A stretch of 64,000 nt of DNA, taken from assembly GCA_015231825.1 (NCBI GenBank), contig JADGAV010000010.1, positions 1-64,000 of the forward strand. Reading direction: 5' to 3'. This DNA comes from SAR324 cluster bacterium (GTDB lineage: Bacteria; SAR324; NAC60-12). Made by a program: the position numbers and the translations under genes. The notes under the pieces were generated by a model. The model was not told the DNA's origin. It ran no database searches and saw only the letters and a program-made list of their open reading frames with translations. Positions 41,815 to 51,358 of this stretch are shown piece after piece (position 1 is the first letter of the stretch; each line of letters begins with the position of its first letter).

Positions 41815-44502
41815 TTAAAGCTGCTTCTGCAAATATTGTTCGATCAGCTCCGGGGCTTTTTGAAGCGCTTCCGGAAGCTTTTCCGGTGACTTGATCCCGG
41901 CCTGCGCCAGATGGGGCTTTCCTCCTCCTCGCCCGTCTGCAAGGGCAGCGACGAGATTGATCAGATCACCTGCTTTCACTTTTTTAGAAACCAGTTGGTC
42001 TGAAACGACACAAAGTAATGAGGCTTTGCTGTTCAAATCGGCTGCCAATACAGCCAAACCAGGGTTCAGCTGCTCGCGCAAAGAATCGCCGAGGCTTTTA
42101 AAGGCATCCATAGAGTCCAACTCGACCTGGGCAATCACCACCTGGACTCCCGCGATCTCCTGTGCCTGCCGCATCAGATGCTCAGCACTGCCTGCAGCGG
42201 ATTCTTTTTTCAATGCCAGCAAATCTTTTTCTAACTGCCGTTTTTCTTCGAGAACTTGTCTGGTTGTCGAAACAATCTCGTTTAATGGAACATTGAGCAT
42301 GCCTCGCAGTTCGCTGACCACTTTTTCTTCTTCACGAATCAATTTTTCCAATTCCGGTCCGGTAAGCGCAACAATTCGCCTCACTCCTGATGCAATTCCC
42401 GCCTCTGATAATATTCGAAAATGACCGATTTCCCCGGTGGTTCCCACATGGCATCCCCCGCATAACTCAGAAGAATAATCCCCTGCCTGAATCACTCGAA
42501 CCTGGTCACCATATTTTTCTCCAAAAAGCGCAATGATACCGCTTTCAATGGCCTTGTCATAACTGGTCTCATAAATGTTGAGTGTAATGTTTTCCCTGAT
42601 TTTCTGATTGACCATCTGCTCAATTTCACGCAATTGCTCCTCACTCAGTTTTTCAAAATGCGTAAAGTCGAATCGGAGATATTCAGGGTGGACAACGGAG
42701 CCCGCCTGATTGACATGGGTTCCCAAAACTCGTCTCAAGGCAGTTTGGAGGAGGTGCGTTGCGGTATGATTGTAAGTCGTCGGCAGCCGCAGATTTGAAT
42801 TGACTTCAGCTTTCGTTAAAATGTCCTTTGGCGCTTTCTCTCCCTCGCATATATGAACAATGGCATCTCCATCTTTTTGAACATCAACCACCTTCCATTC
42901 CGAAGAAGCTTGAAATAAAGATCCCTGGTCACCCACCTGTCCTCCCGATTCAGCATAAAATGGAGTATGATCCAGAATAATAAGCCATTGTCCTTTTTCA
43001 TTTTGCGAATATTTTCGAACGAACGAGTCACTGGTCATGGTGTCATAACCGATGAAGCGGGAATGACCTCCTTCGGTGAGCGTTTGCCATTCATCCACCG
43101 ACATTTTAAATTTTGCTGCTTCTCGTCCGCGTATTCGCTGCTGGTTCATCCATTCTTCAAAGCCTTCTTCATCAATGGAAAATTCTCTTTCCTCACACAT
43201 CAAACGCGTCAAATCGACAGGAAATCCAAAGGTATCGTAGAGTTTGAAAGTGTCTTCTCCGGACAATTGCCGCTTCTTTTGAGTCTCAGGCTGTTCGATC
43301 ATTTGTTCAAAAATCTCCAAGCCACGGTCCAGGGTTTGTCCGAAGCTTTCTTCTTCTGCCTGAATCACTCCCGCTACATGGCTTGCCTGTGCCTTTATTT
43401 CCGGAAATGCGTCTCCCATGTGCTTGACCAGCGTGGGCACCAAACGAAAAATAAATGGTTCATGCATGCCAAGCACTCTGCCAAATCGGGTTGCACGGCG
43501 CAGCATCCTGCGGAGCACGTAGCCACGACCTTCATTCGAAGGAATTGCACCATCAGCAACAGCAAAAGTCAATGATCTCAGATGATCGGCAATCACACGA
43601 AAAGCGACGCCGATTTCTCCTTCCCCATCTTTTTTTCCAACTTCCTCAGAAATTGCGGCCAGAATAGGAGTAAAAAGATCTGTCTCATAATTGGAATCGA
43701 CCTTCTGCAAGACGCGACAGATCCGTTCCAGTCCCATCCCGGTATCAACATGCTTGGCGGGCAATTTTTCCAGATCTCCTGAAGCCGTGCGGTTGTACTG
43801 AATAAAAACGAGGTTCCAGAGCTCAACAAAACGCCAGCATCCGTCAACATTGACCGCACATTCGTGAAGCACACCAGAAAGCGGACAAGTTCCCTCTCCC
43901 AAGTCAATATGAATCTCAGAGCAGGGGCCACAGGGACCGACATTTCCCATTTCCCAGAAATTGTCTTTTTTACTGCAGCGTAAAATTTGATGATGCCGGA
44001 TTGGGGTGCAGGACTTCCATAATTCTTCGGCTTCCTCGTCGGGTTCCAAATCTTCCTCCGGACTGCCTTCAAAAACCGTGGCCCAGAGTTTATCTGCAGG
44101 CAAACCCCATTGATCCACCATCAATTCCCAAGCCCAGCTGATTGCTTCCTTTTTGAAATAGTCTCCAAATGACCAGTTGCCGAGCATCTCAAAAAAGGTA
44201 TGGTGAAAATTGTCCCGACCGACATCCTCCAGGTCATTGTGTTTTCCGCTGGCACGGATACATTTTTGAGAATTGACGGCACGGCTGTAGTCCCGTGTCC
44301 CTGTTTCCAGAAAAATGTCTTTGAATTGGTTCATTCCCGCATTGCTGAACAGCAGGGTCGGATCATCGCTGGGCACCACAGGAGAGCTTCGTACAAAACG
44401 ATGGTCTTTGGATTCAAAAAACGAAATGAATTCCTGTCTGATTTGTTGTGCAGTTTTCAAGAAGCAGTCTTTCTGAGAGATGTTGATAAAAGTAAGGCTC
44501 AA
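41815..44502 (-). CDS. alaS: alanyl-tRNA synthetase
   Basis: 895 aa; FFESKDHRFVRSSPVVPSDDPTLLFSNAGMNQFKD, HTATHLLQTALR, CGGCHVGTTGEIG. Start ambiguous (TTG 44502 or TTG 44460). Confidence 0.96.
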   Translation of the reverse strand: MSLTFINISQKDCFLKTAQQIRQEFISFFESKDHRFVRSSPVVPSDDPTLLFSNAGMNQFKDIFLETGTRDYSRAVNSQKCIRASGKHNDLEDVGRDNFHHTFFEMLGNWSFGDYFKKEAISWAWELMVDQWGLPADKLWATVFEGSPEEDLEPDEEAEELWKSCTPIRHHQILRCSKKDNFWEMGNVGPCGPCSEIHIDLGEGTCPLSGVLHECAVNVDGCWRFVELWNLVFIQYNRTASGDLEKLPAKHVDTGMGLERICRVLQKVDSNYETDLFTPILAAISEEVGKKDGEGEIGVAFRVIADHLRSLTFAVADGAIPSNEGRGYVLRRMLRRATRFGRVLGMHEPFIFRLVPTLVKHMGDAFPEIKAQASHVAGVIQAEEESFGQTLDRGLEIFEQMIEQPETQKKRQLSGEDTFKLYDTFGFPVDLTRLMCEEREFSIDEEGFEEWMNQQRIRGREAAKFKMSVDEWQTLTEGGHSRFIGYDTMTSDSFVRKYSQNEKGQWLIILDHTPFYAESGGQVGDQGSLFQASSEWKVVDVQKDGDAIVHICEGEKAPKDILTKAEVNSNLRLPTTYNHTATHLLQTALRRVLGTHVNQAGSVVHPEYLRFDFTHFEKLSEEQLREIEQMVNQKIRENITLNIYETSYDKAIESGIIALFGEKYGDQVRVIQAGDYSSELCGGCHVGTTGEIGHFRILSEAGIASGVRRIVALTGPELEKLIREEEKVVSELRGMLNVPLNEIVSTTRQVLEEKRQLEKDLLALKKESAAGSAEHLMRQAQEIAGVQVVIAQVELDSMDAFKSLGDSLREQLNPGLAVLAADLNSKASLLCVVSDQLVSKKVKAGDLINLVAALADGRGGGKPHLAQAGIKSPEKLPEALQKAPELIEQYLQKQL

Positions 44503-44803
44503 GGGATGGAGGCTTGATTACAGTAGAAAAACAAGGGAATTTAAAAAGCTGAGATTCTCAAAAATCCTGCTAAGAATCAAGTTGAAACGAAATTCGCGGC
44601 CTGCCGATCAAGGTTTTCAGATGTGGTGATAAACCGAATGAAGCGGGTCAGCTGAAAGTCCAAACTGGAATTGCCCCTATGCTAAAGATGTCAGTGATTC
44701 TTTTGGAAATACCTGATATTTTGTCTGCACCGGTGGCACGACGTGCATACTGGTCTGTAGAATTACAATATGGAGGAATGGCGAACTGAAAAAAAGGAGG
44801 AAA

Positions 44804-45148
44804 ATGGACATCAATGAAATTGAAATCAATGAACATTACAAAATTGTCGGTGAAGACTCCAGTGGCCTGGTTGTCGGCTTTGGGGAAGGCAATCTGGTCC
44901 AGCTGATTGTAGACCGTGGAGATACTATAGAAGTAGAAGCTGAACTTTTGGAGGAGGAACTCCAGGATGTGGACCTGCAGGAGGCGAAATTAAAAATTTC
45001 TTCTGCTGTTTACGCTGCCTGCGGTCTCTATAAAAAATTGGAAAAATACGGAAAGTTGGAAAAGGACGGACATCTCCTTGCTCAGGAAATTTGCACCGCA
45101 GCAGAACAGCTTCTGGAAAAATATTGGCTGAAGGAGGGGACACAATAA
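44804..45148 (+). CDS. hypothetical acidic protein, 114 aa
   Basis: ATG with upstream AAAGGAGG; coherent ORF. Confidence 0.7.
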   Translation: MDINEIEINEHYKIVGEDSSGLVVGFGEGNLVQLIVDRGDTIEVEAELLEEELQDVDLQEAKLKISSAVYAACGLYKKLEKYGKLEKDGHLLAQEICTAAEQLLEKYWLKEGTQ

Positions 45149-45212
45149 ATCCGTCCGTGCCCAATTATGCAACCGTTGTTGCGGACCCGAATTCTCGCTT
45201 TCATTTACAAAG

Positions 45213-45629
45213 CTAGTTTTGAACCTGGGCTTTCAAAATTTCGTCAATTAGAAAAAGATCTGTGAGCAGGGCGCGAAGATGGATGGAGCCGTTCAGGTTG
45301 TCAACCATGAGGGAACTGATGCAGGATTGGTCGAGTACCAGTTGAATTATTGTCTGCGATTTTTTGATGTCTTGCTCCAACACACTGAAAAAATTTTGAA
45401 AACTTGCTGTAGAACTGAGCCCCTGTTTTTCAACGCTTGCAGAAGAAGCAGCCAGTAAACCGGCGAGCGCGGTGTCGGCCTGCTTTAGAAAAGTCCGGAT
45501 TTCCTCTGTGCCTGAATCTTCGTTACCTTGACGCCCCTGTGCTGCATAAGCCAGCATAAATTCGTAGGCCTCCTCCATCTCATCAATCAGCTTAGTCAGT
45601 TTGTCCGGTCTGTTTTTGTTTTGTGTCAT
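45213..45629 (-). CDS. hypothetical protein, last gene of the Mo-hydroxylase/cytochrome b cluster
   Basis: 138 aa; overlaps the cytochrome b ORF 3' end by 38 nt. Confidence 0.65.
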   Translation of the reverse strand: MTQNKNRPDKLTKLIDEMEEAYEFMLAYAAQGRQGNEDSGTEEIRTFLKQADTALAGLLAASSASVEKQGLSSTASFQNFFSVLEQDIKKSQTIIQLVLDQSCISSLMVDNLNGSIHLRALLTDLFLIDEILKAQVQN

Positions 45630-46293
45630 AATTCACTTGCCATCGTTTTGAGTCAAAATTAGAAAAATATTCCTTGACGGTAATCCAGCCAAAGACCATG
45701 GATCGAGTGAGCCAAAGGTTTTCAGGCCGCACAGCAAAATAGATATGCATCATGATGAAAGTCACCAGAATCAATGCTCCCAAGCCGTGGAGGACGTAGA
45801 TGATTCCCCAAAGATCATCCGTCAGCCAATAAGGATTTCGCTTCCAGAACGGTGTGTCTATTTTCACCATCATGATCAATCCGGTGACAATGGTCACCAG
45901 GATTACGACGGCAACGGAGTGATGAAACATCTTGTTCATCACCGGGTATTTTCCTGGTTTGGCAGCTTGAAATTTTTTGAACTGCAAAGTCTGTCGGGTG
46001 TCGTTCCATGAATCTTTTATATCCTGAAGATCCACCAGCATTGACTTGATTCCTTGCCAGAACAAAGCACGCACAGTATGAAAAAGGACGGCGACAGTCA
46101 GCACGAGTCCGGCAATCCAATGGATGGTTACCCAGGAAAATTTGAGACCCAAAATCGGTACAAAACTCGAAAACAAAAGAACCAAAACTGCAATCGCCAT
46201 CACCCAGTGAAAAGCACGGTCGGGCCAATGATGCCGAATCAGCCGCTTGGATTGTTCATCGTCGACTTTTTTTTCTTCCACTGAATCTGCCAT
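45592..46293 (-). CDS. cytochrome b subunit (FdnI / cytochrome b561-like)
   Basis: HHWPDRAFHWVMAIAVLVLLFSS, IHWIAGLVLTVAVLFHTVRALF, MFHHSVAVVILVTIVTGLIMM, VLHGLGALILVTFIMMHIYFAVRPEN: four helices with heme-ligand histidines. ORF goes to 46413; ATG 46293 (MADSVEEKK) with GAGGAGG upstream is likelier. Confidence 0.87.
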   Translation of the reverse strand: MADSVEEKKVDDEQSKRLIRHHWPDRAFHWVMAIAVLVLLFSSFVPILGLKFSWVTIHWIAGLVLTVAVLFHTVRALFWQGIKSMLVDLQDIKDSWNDTRQTLQFKKFQAAKPGKYPVMNKMFHHSVAVVILVTIVTGLIMMVKIDTPFWKRNPYWLTDDLWGIIYVLHGLGALILVTFIMMHIYFAVRPENLWLTRSMVFGWITVKEYFSNFDSKRWQVNYDTKQKQTGQTD

Positions 46294-46535
46294 TTCCTCC
46301 TCTCGCCTTAATTTTTTCCTGTTGTTCACTTTCTTGTTAAATAAAAAAGTCTCCACGCGTGAAGCAATGCGGCCTTCTGGCGACGACGTTTGCCTTGTTT
46401 GAATATTTCGCAATATTCACAGGAACTTTCAAAAAAATGAAAGCTCCCGTTCCCATTGCAGTTCAGTTTTTTGAAGAATTCAAGGCAAAGGAAAAATGAG
46501 TACCTTGCAGCTCTTGGCTGTCCGTCGAAGGGGCA

Positions 46536-46691
46536 TTATTCTTTCAGTCTCGATGCCCAAAAAAATTTATAGAGCATATGAACAACGATGAAAAGTGCGC
46601 CAGCTCCGAAAAACACCCAAAGCAGGTCCCAGGACATCCCTTGCAGAATCTCCTGGCCCCAGGGATTGCGATCAATGCGAAAAAGTTCCAT
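46536..46691 (-). CDS. 51-aa predicted single-TM small protein (not in the ORF track)
   Basis: MELFRIDRNPWGQEILQGMSWDLLWVFFGAGALFIVVHMLYKFFWASRLKE*; GAGGA 3 nt upstream of the ATG and overlapping the FAD-subunit stop; lies between the FAD subunit and cytochrome b genes. Confidence 0.75.
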   Translation of the reverse strand: MELFRIDRNPWGQEILQGMSWDLLWVFFGAGALFIVVHMLYKFFWASRLKE

Positions 46692-46697
46692 ACTTCC

Positions 46698-47687
46698 TCA
46701 TGCACTGCGAATCGCACGTTTAACAAGATTCTGCATTAGAGGAACCTTGAAGTGGTTGTAGTTTAGCGGAATAGCACCCCGGACCGCAGCCTGACCAGCC
46801 AGATCCGCAGTTTCCTCAGATTGTTTTTCTCCGCGGACAATGTCTTCAACCACTTTGAGATGGCGTGGTACGCATTCGACGCCACCACAGGCGATACTGA
46901 TCCTGTCAATCACTCCACCCTTGATAAACATGGCAGAAGCAACACTGACAAGCGCAAAATCCCAAGTCTGCCGATCAGCAATTTTTTCGAAAAAAAACTG
47001 GGCTCCGGCCCAGGTCTTGGGGATTTGAATGGTGGTCAGGATTTCCTCGGGTTCAAGAACCGTCATCCGGGTGATGTCAACTCCGGGTCCGATGAAAAAG
47101 TCCTTTGCCTCAACCACCCGCTCGCCTTTTGAACTGCGGATCACCATCTTGGCACCAAGAACCACAAGAACTGGTGCGGTATCGGACGGAGTCACTGCCA
47201 CGCAGCGGTCTGCACCGAAGAGGGTGTGTTCGCGGTTCATGGCTTCCGGTGTGTCTGCGTAGCAGGTGTTTCCTCCTGCCCGATAGCAGGGGAAACCGTC
47301 CCGGTAATACCAGCAGCGGGCATCTTGTGCGGCATTTCCACCAAGTGTTCCTGCATTTCTGATCTGAGGACTGGCAACCCGTCGGGCAGCAGTCGCCAGA
47401 AGGCCGTACTGTTTTTGAATGAGAGGATGCTTTTCTACTTCTGTCAGGGTAGTCAATGCTCCAATTTCGATACCGTCTTTGACTTCACGAATCCCCTTCA
47501 GTTCAGCAATTCCCATGAGATCGATTACTGCTTTCGGATTCTTGACCCGATCCTTGAACCAGTCAAGACTGTCTTTCCCGCCAGCCATCCTCCAACCATC
47601 TTTACCGTAACGGTCAAGAAGCGCCAATGCATCTTCCATTCTGGACGGCTGATAGAGTTCAAAATTTCTCATCATATCTGCAATCAT
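46698..47687 (-). CDS. molybdenum hydroxylase FAD-binding (medium) subunit
   Basis: 329 aa; MRNFELYQPSRMEDALALL, TLTEVEKHPLI, IRNAGTLGGNAAQDARC. Confidence 0.9.
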   Translation of the reverse strand: MIADMMRNFELYQPSRMEDALALLDRYGKDGWRMAGGKDSLDWFKDRVKNPKAVIDLMGIAELKGIREVKDGIEIGALTTLTEVEKHPLIQKQYGLLATAARRVASPQIRNAGTLGGNAAQDARCWYYRDGFPCYRAGGNTCYADTPEAMNREHTLFGADRCVAVTPSDTAPVLVVLGAKMVIRSSKGERVVEAKDFFIGPGVDITRMTVLEPEEILTTIQIPKTWAGAQFFFEKIADRQTWDFALVSVASAMFIKGGVIDRISIACGGVECVPRHLKVVEDIVRGEKQSEETADLAGQAAVRGAIPLNYNHFKVPLMQNLVKRAIRSA

Positions 47688-47699
47688 AGCTTTACTCCA

Positions 47700-50108
47700 T
47701 CATTGGGTGTGAACCTGAAGCGGTTTATTGGATGGCTTCATTCCGGATGCCGCAAGAAGAATCATATCGGGCAATACCGGTGTCCGGTTAAACAAGTGTC
47801 CCCCAAGGGCATCTGAAATTGCGCAAAGCAATGCTGATGCTGCCGATCCCATCACGGGTTCTCCAATCCCTTTTGAACCAATCGGGTTCTGAGAATCAGG
47901 AAGATTGACGGCGATCCCATCCATTTTCTTCGGTAGATCGAGATAACTTGGAGGTTTTTGCTGATGAAATCCCCGACTCGCCGCTCGGCCATACTTGGTG
48001 TCATAAACGTAGCGTTCCATGCATGCCATTCCCAGACCCATGATTGCACCGCCAAGAATTTGGTGGTGCAGGCTTTGCGGATGGATTACAGTTCCGCAGT
48101 CGGCCACTCCCAAATAATCCAGAATTTCTAACTTTCCTGTCTCCAGATCCACTTCGATTTGGACAAATGCCGCCGATAAAGCGGGGGTGGTGGCTGTCTT
48201 CGGTAAATTATCCTTGGCCACGCCAATCAGACCGGTACCGGCAATCATTGCAGCAGATCCCTTTGTGATCGGATTGAGGTCCTTTGGCAATTCTTTGCCG
48301 CTGTATTTTCCTCCCAACTCGATGGCCCTTTTAGCGGCTTGCCCGAATGTCATTGATTTTGAAGAATCTGACTTGTGAACAACCCGTTCATTGTCCAGCT
48401 TATAGTCATCTGGACCGCCTCCCATGTCTTTTGAGGCAATTTCCAACAGCTTGTTTTTTGCGTCAACAGCGGCAGCATGGTTGCTGCGGGTCATGGTAAA
48501 CGAGGTGTTGCTGCCGAATTGACCGAGATTCCAGGGCAGACCTTTTCTGCTGTCACCCCGTTCGATCACGCAGTTTTCCCATTTGCTGTCAAGCACCTCG
48601 GCCACCACCCGGGATGTTCCGGCATAGGAGTAAGTGCCAAGGTTTCCCACACCGGAATGTATGTGCAGTTTCCCATCCGGCATGATGCGGACAAGCCCGT
48701 CGAATCCGGCAGCCCCGGCGGAATGGTATGCCTGACCGATGCCCACGCCAATCACCTTGTTGCCTTTTTTCTGGCCGCTCAGTTTCTTTTTCTCCATCCA
48801 ATTGAAAGCGGCAGCGCCCTTGTCCAGGGCATCTTTCAAATATGCGCTTGTCAGAGGACCAAGACCTTTTCCGCTCCAGATTTTTCCAGTGTTGTCCGGT
48901 GCATTGATCCGGCGGATTGCCAGCCGATCAAGGCCCAATTGACGGGCAGCTTTATCGACGATCGGTTCAATTGCTGCGGCTGTCTGGTTTTCTCCAGGAC
49001 CCCGCTGAGCGGTTCTAGGCGGTGTGTTTGTCAATACGGAAATTCCACGCCATCGCATAGCCAGCGGCTGGTAAACAATCGACATGGCGGTTCCTGCGTT
49101 TCGAAAATCCCAAAATCCCTGATTTGGACCGTTGTCATGAACAATGTAGAGGTCCACAGCAGTGATGCGGCCATCTTCCCGAAATCCCATCTTCACACGT
49201 CCCTGAAATCCAGGCCGTCCGAAGCCGACGTAGTATTCTTCACCCCGGTTGATTCTCATCATTACAGGGCGGCCGACCTTTTTTGACATCAGCGCGGGAA
49301 TCACCATCACAGGGTAGGCCCCTCCTTTGGAACCGAAGCCCCCACCGCAGTTTTCGGCAATTAAGACCAGCTGCTGGGGTTTGATTCCAATAAACTTTGC
49401 AAGGAAAGGATAATTGAATGTTCCGCTTTGAGTGGATCCGTGCAGATAGCACTTTCCGTTTTGCCAGTAGGCCATAGCGGAGCGCGGTTCCTGCGAATGA
49501 TGCGGATAACCTGCCGTAACAAAAGTCTCGTCGAGAACCACCTTTGCATCCTTAAAACCAGCTTCCAGGTCTCCATAGGACCATTCTTCTGCAGGTTTTC
49601 CCATCGGCAGTTTTCCTTCACCGGCTTTCGCAAAATCTTTTGCTGTCCATTTGATTGTCTGAAGCTTGAGCCGGGCATTGGCAACATTCCCGTTCGTCCT
49701 TGCATCCGGTCCTCCCGGATATAAGCTTGTCAGCGGGTCCGTGACAAAAGGGAGCGGCTGCAGATCCACTTTAATTTTTTCCACGGCATCTGCGGCAATT
49801 GATTCATTGATGGCTGCTACAGCCAAAATGGGTTCTCCCACATACAGAGGTTCATTCGTCAAAATTGGATTTGCAGGGTCAGGAAATTTGGGCACATCGT
49901 CTGCTGTCATGATTCCCACGACGCCTTCCATTTTAAGGGCTTCGGACGCATCAATATTGCGGACACGGGCATGAGGCATGGGGCTAAGCAGCAGTTTACA
50001 AAACAACATCCCTTCGGCTCGGAAATCCTCTGAATATTTTGCTTTGCCTGTCACTTTCGCAGCGACATCAGGCGGAGTAAAGTTCTTCCCTATCAGTTTA
50101 TAGCTCAT
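47700..50108 (-). CDS. molybdenum hydroxylase large (Moco) subunit, xanthine dehydrogenase/aldehyde oxidase family
   Basis: Probable ATG 50108 (MSYKLIGKNFTPPDVAAKVTGKAKYSEDF); AENCGGGFGSKGG, RTAQRGPGENQTAAAIEP, KGIGEPVMGSAASALLCAISDALGG. Confidence 0.92.
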   Translation of the reverse strand: MSYKLIGKNFTPPDVAAKVTGKAKYSEDFRAEGMLFCKLLLSPMPHARVRNIDASEALKMEGVVGIMTADDVPKFPDPANPILTNEPLYVGEPILAVAAINESIAADAVEKIKVDLQPLPFVTDPLTSLYPGGPDARTNGNVANARLKLQTIKWTAKDFAKAGEGKLPMGKPAEEWSYGDLEAGFKDAKVVLDETFVTAGYPHHSQEPRSAMAYWQNGKCYLHGSTQSGTFNYPFLAKFIGIKPQQLVLIAENCGGGFGSKGGAYPVMVIPALMSKKVGRPVMMRINRGEEYYVGFGRPGFQGRVKMGFREDGRITAVDLYIVHDNGPNQGFWDFRNAGTAMSIVYQPLAMRWRGISVLTNTPPRTAQRGPGENQTAAAIEPIVDKAARQLGLDRLAIRRINAPDNTGKIWSGKGLGPLTSAYLKDALDKGAAAFNWMEKKKLSGQKKGNKVIGVGIGQAYHSAGAAGFDGLVRIMPDGKLHIHSGVGNLGTYSYAGTSRVVAEVLDSKWENCVIERGDSRKGLPWNLGQFGSNTSFTMTRSNHAAAVDAKNKLLEIASKDMGGGPDDYKLDNERVVHKSDSSKSMTFGQAAKRAIELGGKYSGKELPKDLNPITKGSAAMIAGTGLIGVAKDNLPKTATTPALSAAFVQIEVDLETGKLEILDYLGVADCGTVIHPQSLHHQILGGAIMGLGMACMERYVYDTKYGRAASRGFHQQKPPSYLDLPKKMDGIAVNLPDSQNPIGSKGIGEPVMGSAASALLCAISDALGGHLFNRTPVLPDMILLAASGMKPSNKPLQVHTQ

Positions 50109-50109
50109 C

Positions 50110-50769
50110 TCAAACTCCTCCTGCCACACGCATGATGGCTTTAAGATAGTGGTCATAGGCCCCACACCGACATAGGTTTCCGGACATAGCAAGTGCTGCT
50201 TCTTCTCGGGTGGGTTTTGGATTTACTTTTAACAACGCAACCGCGGACAAAACTTGCCCCGGTGTGCAGAAACCGCATTGTGGACCTAGCTCATCTACAA
50301 AGGCCTGTTGAACCGGGTGAAGTTTCCCTGAAGGACTTGAAAGTCCTTCAACCGTAATAATTTTGCGGTTGCGGACACTGTGTGTGAGCATCGAACAGGA
50401 ATAAAAATCCATATCATCGAGCAATACCGTGCAGGCGCCGCATTCTGCTCGATCGCAACTGAGCTTGACTCCTGTGAGACCAAGTTTGTAGCGAAGTGTC
50501 ATCGCCAGTGTTTCATTTGGCAAAACATCGACCCGGCGAACTTGACCATTGACGTTCAGACTTACAAGACGTTCCACGGTCCCGGATGCAGCAGCCAAGG
50601 CCTGGCCGCCTTGGAGCATATAGCCTGCAGCGGCTACAGTCGCTCCTGAACAAATCACTCCTTTAATAAAATCTCGTCTTGAGATATTTGGGTTTAAGGC
50701 TGACATGGAGCGGTTTTCAGCCTGCTCTGCTGGAACCGGATCCCTTCTGAGTTCTTTTTGATCAAACAT
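50110..50769 (-). CDS. molybdenum hydroxylase [2Fe-2S] (small) subunit with Tat signal
   Basis: ATG 50769 with GGGGAGG upstream; Tat motif SRRDFIKGVICSGATVAAAGY; CDRAECGACTVLLDD, CGFCTPGQVL, CRCGAYDHYLKAI. Confidence 0.92.
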   Translation of the reverse strand: MFDQKELRRDPVPAEQAENRSMSALNPNISRRDFIKGVICSGATVAAAGYMLQGGQALAAASGTVERLVSLNVNGQVRRVDVLPNETLAMTLRYKLGLTGVKLSCDRAECGACTVLLDDMDFYSCSMLTHSVRNRKIITVEGLSSPSGKLHPVQQAFVDELGPQCGFCTPGQVLSAVALLKVNPKPTREEAALAMSGNLCRCGAYDHYLKAIMRVAGGV

Positions 50770-51358
50770 AGACACCTCCCCTGAGTGTTGAGGTTTTATA
50801 AAATTTTTGGAAGAAAACCTGGAAGTTCTTGATACCCGTCCCCCAGATACGGGCAATTAAGGACACTTTTCATGATCCGTGTCCTGCATTTTGGCGGAGT
50901 GCGGACTCGATTCCTTTTACCTTTGTTAGCCAATGTAAAAGGATAAATATTAAATGGATTTTAATACTGACGATTTTTCTGATTTGGTACTGAGAAAAAA
51001 TACGTGTTAACACAGGCGGACTGCTGTGTCAAGGTTTGTATAGCATAATCTTCATTATTCACAGAAAATACATTCCCCCTCCAAGTTACGTAGGTCTCTT
51101 CACGTGAACAGTGAGCATTGCGGAGATTTTTAGAGTTGTATTGCGAGAATGTTTTCAAAATCCTTTGTTTGAAAGCTTCGATAAATTTCAGCGTCATTCA
51201 TCCATTCTCAGCAATGCAAAACAAAAGCACAGGGGAAGAGACAAATGCTATTCAGATGTTTGGTTTGAAACTATTAAAAGATGTGCTAAGAGATGGACGA
51301 AGTCTGATAATTGCGGAATAAGTCGGAATTGATCAAAAAACCCCCTGAAGAGAATCAG

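Noticed and set aside
41891-43575. Plus-strand ORFs antisense to alaS
   Set aside because: Shadow ORFs over a clearly conserved aaRS gene.
46544-46726. ORF MLNVRFAVHEEVWNFF... between the FAD subunit and cytochrome b
   Set aside because: Out-of-frame shadow; the frame encoding MELFRIDRNPWG...FFWASRLKE has the RBS, operon spacing and a clean TM helix.
48477-49286. 269-aa plus-strand ORF antisense to the Mo-hydroxylase large subunit
   Set aside because: Long but antisense to a well-supported enzyme; high-GC shadow ORF without recognisable motifs.
51111-51332. Small ORFs (51111..51332, 51118..51321) before the MBL-cNBD gene, including a possible 35-aa leader peptide
   Set aside because: No convincing RBS or conservation evidence visible; cannot separate from chance ORFs.
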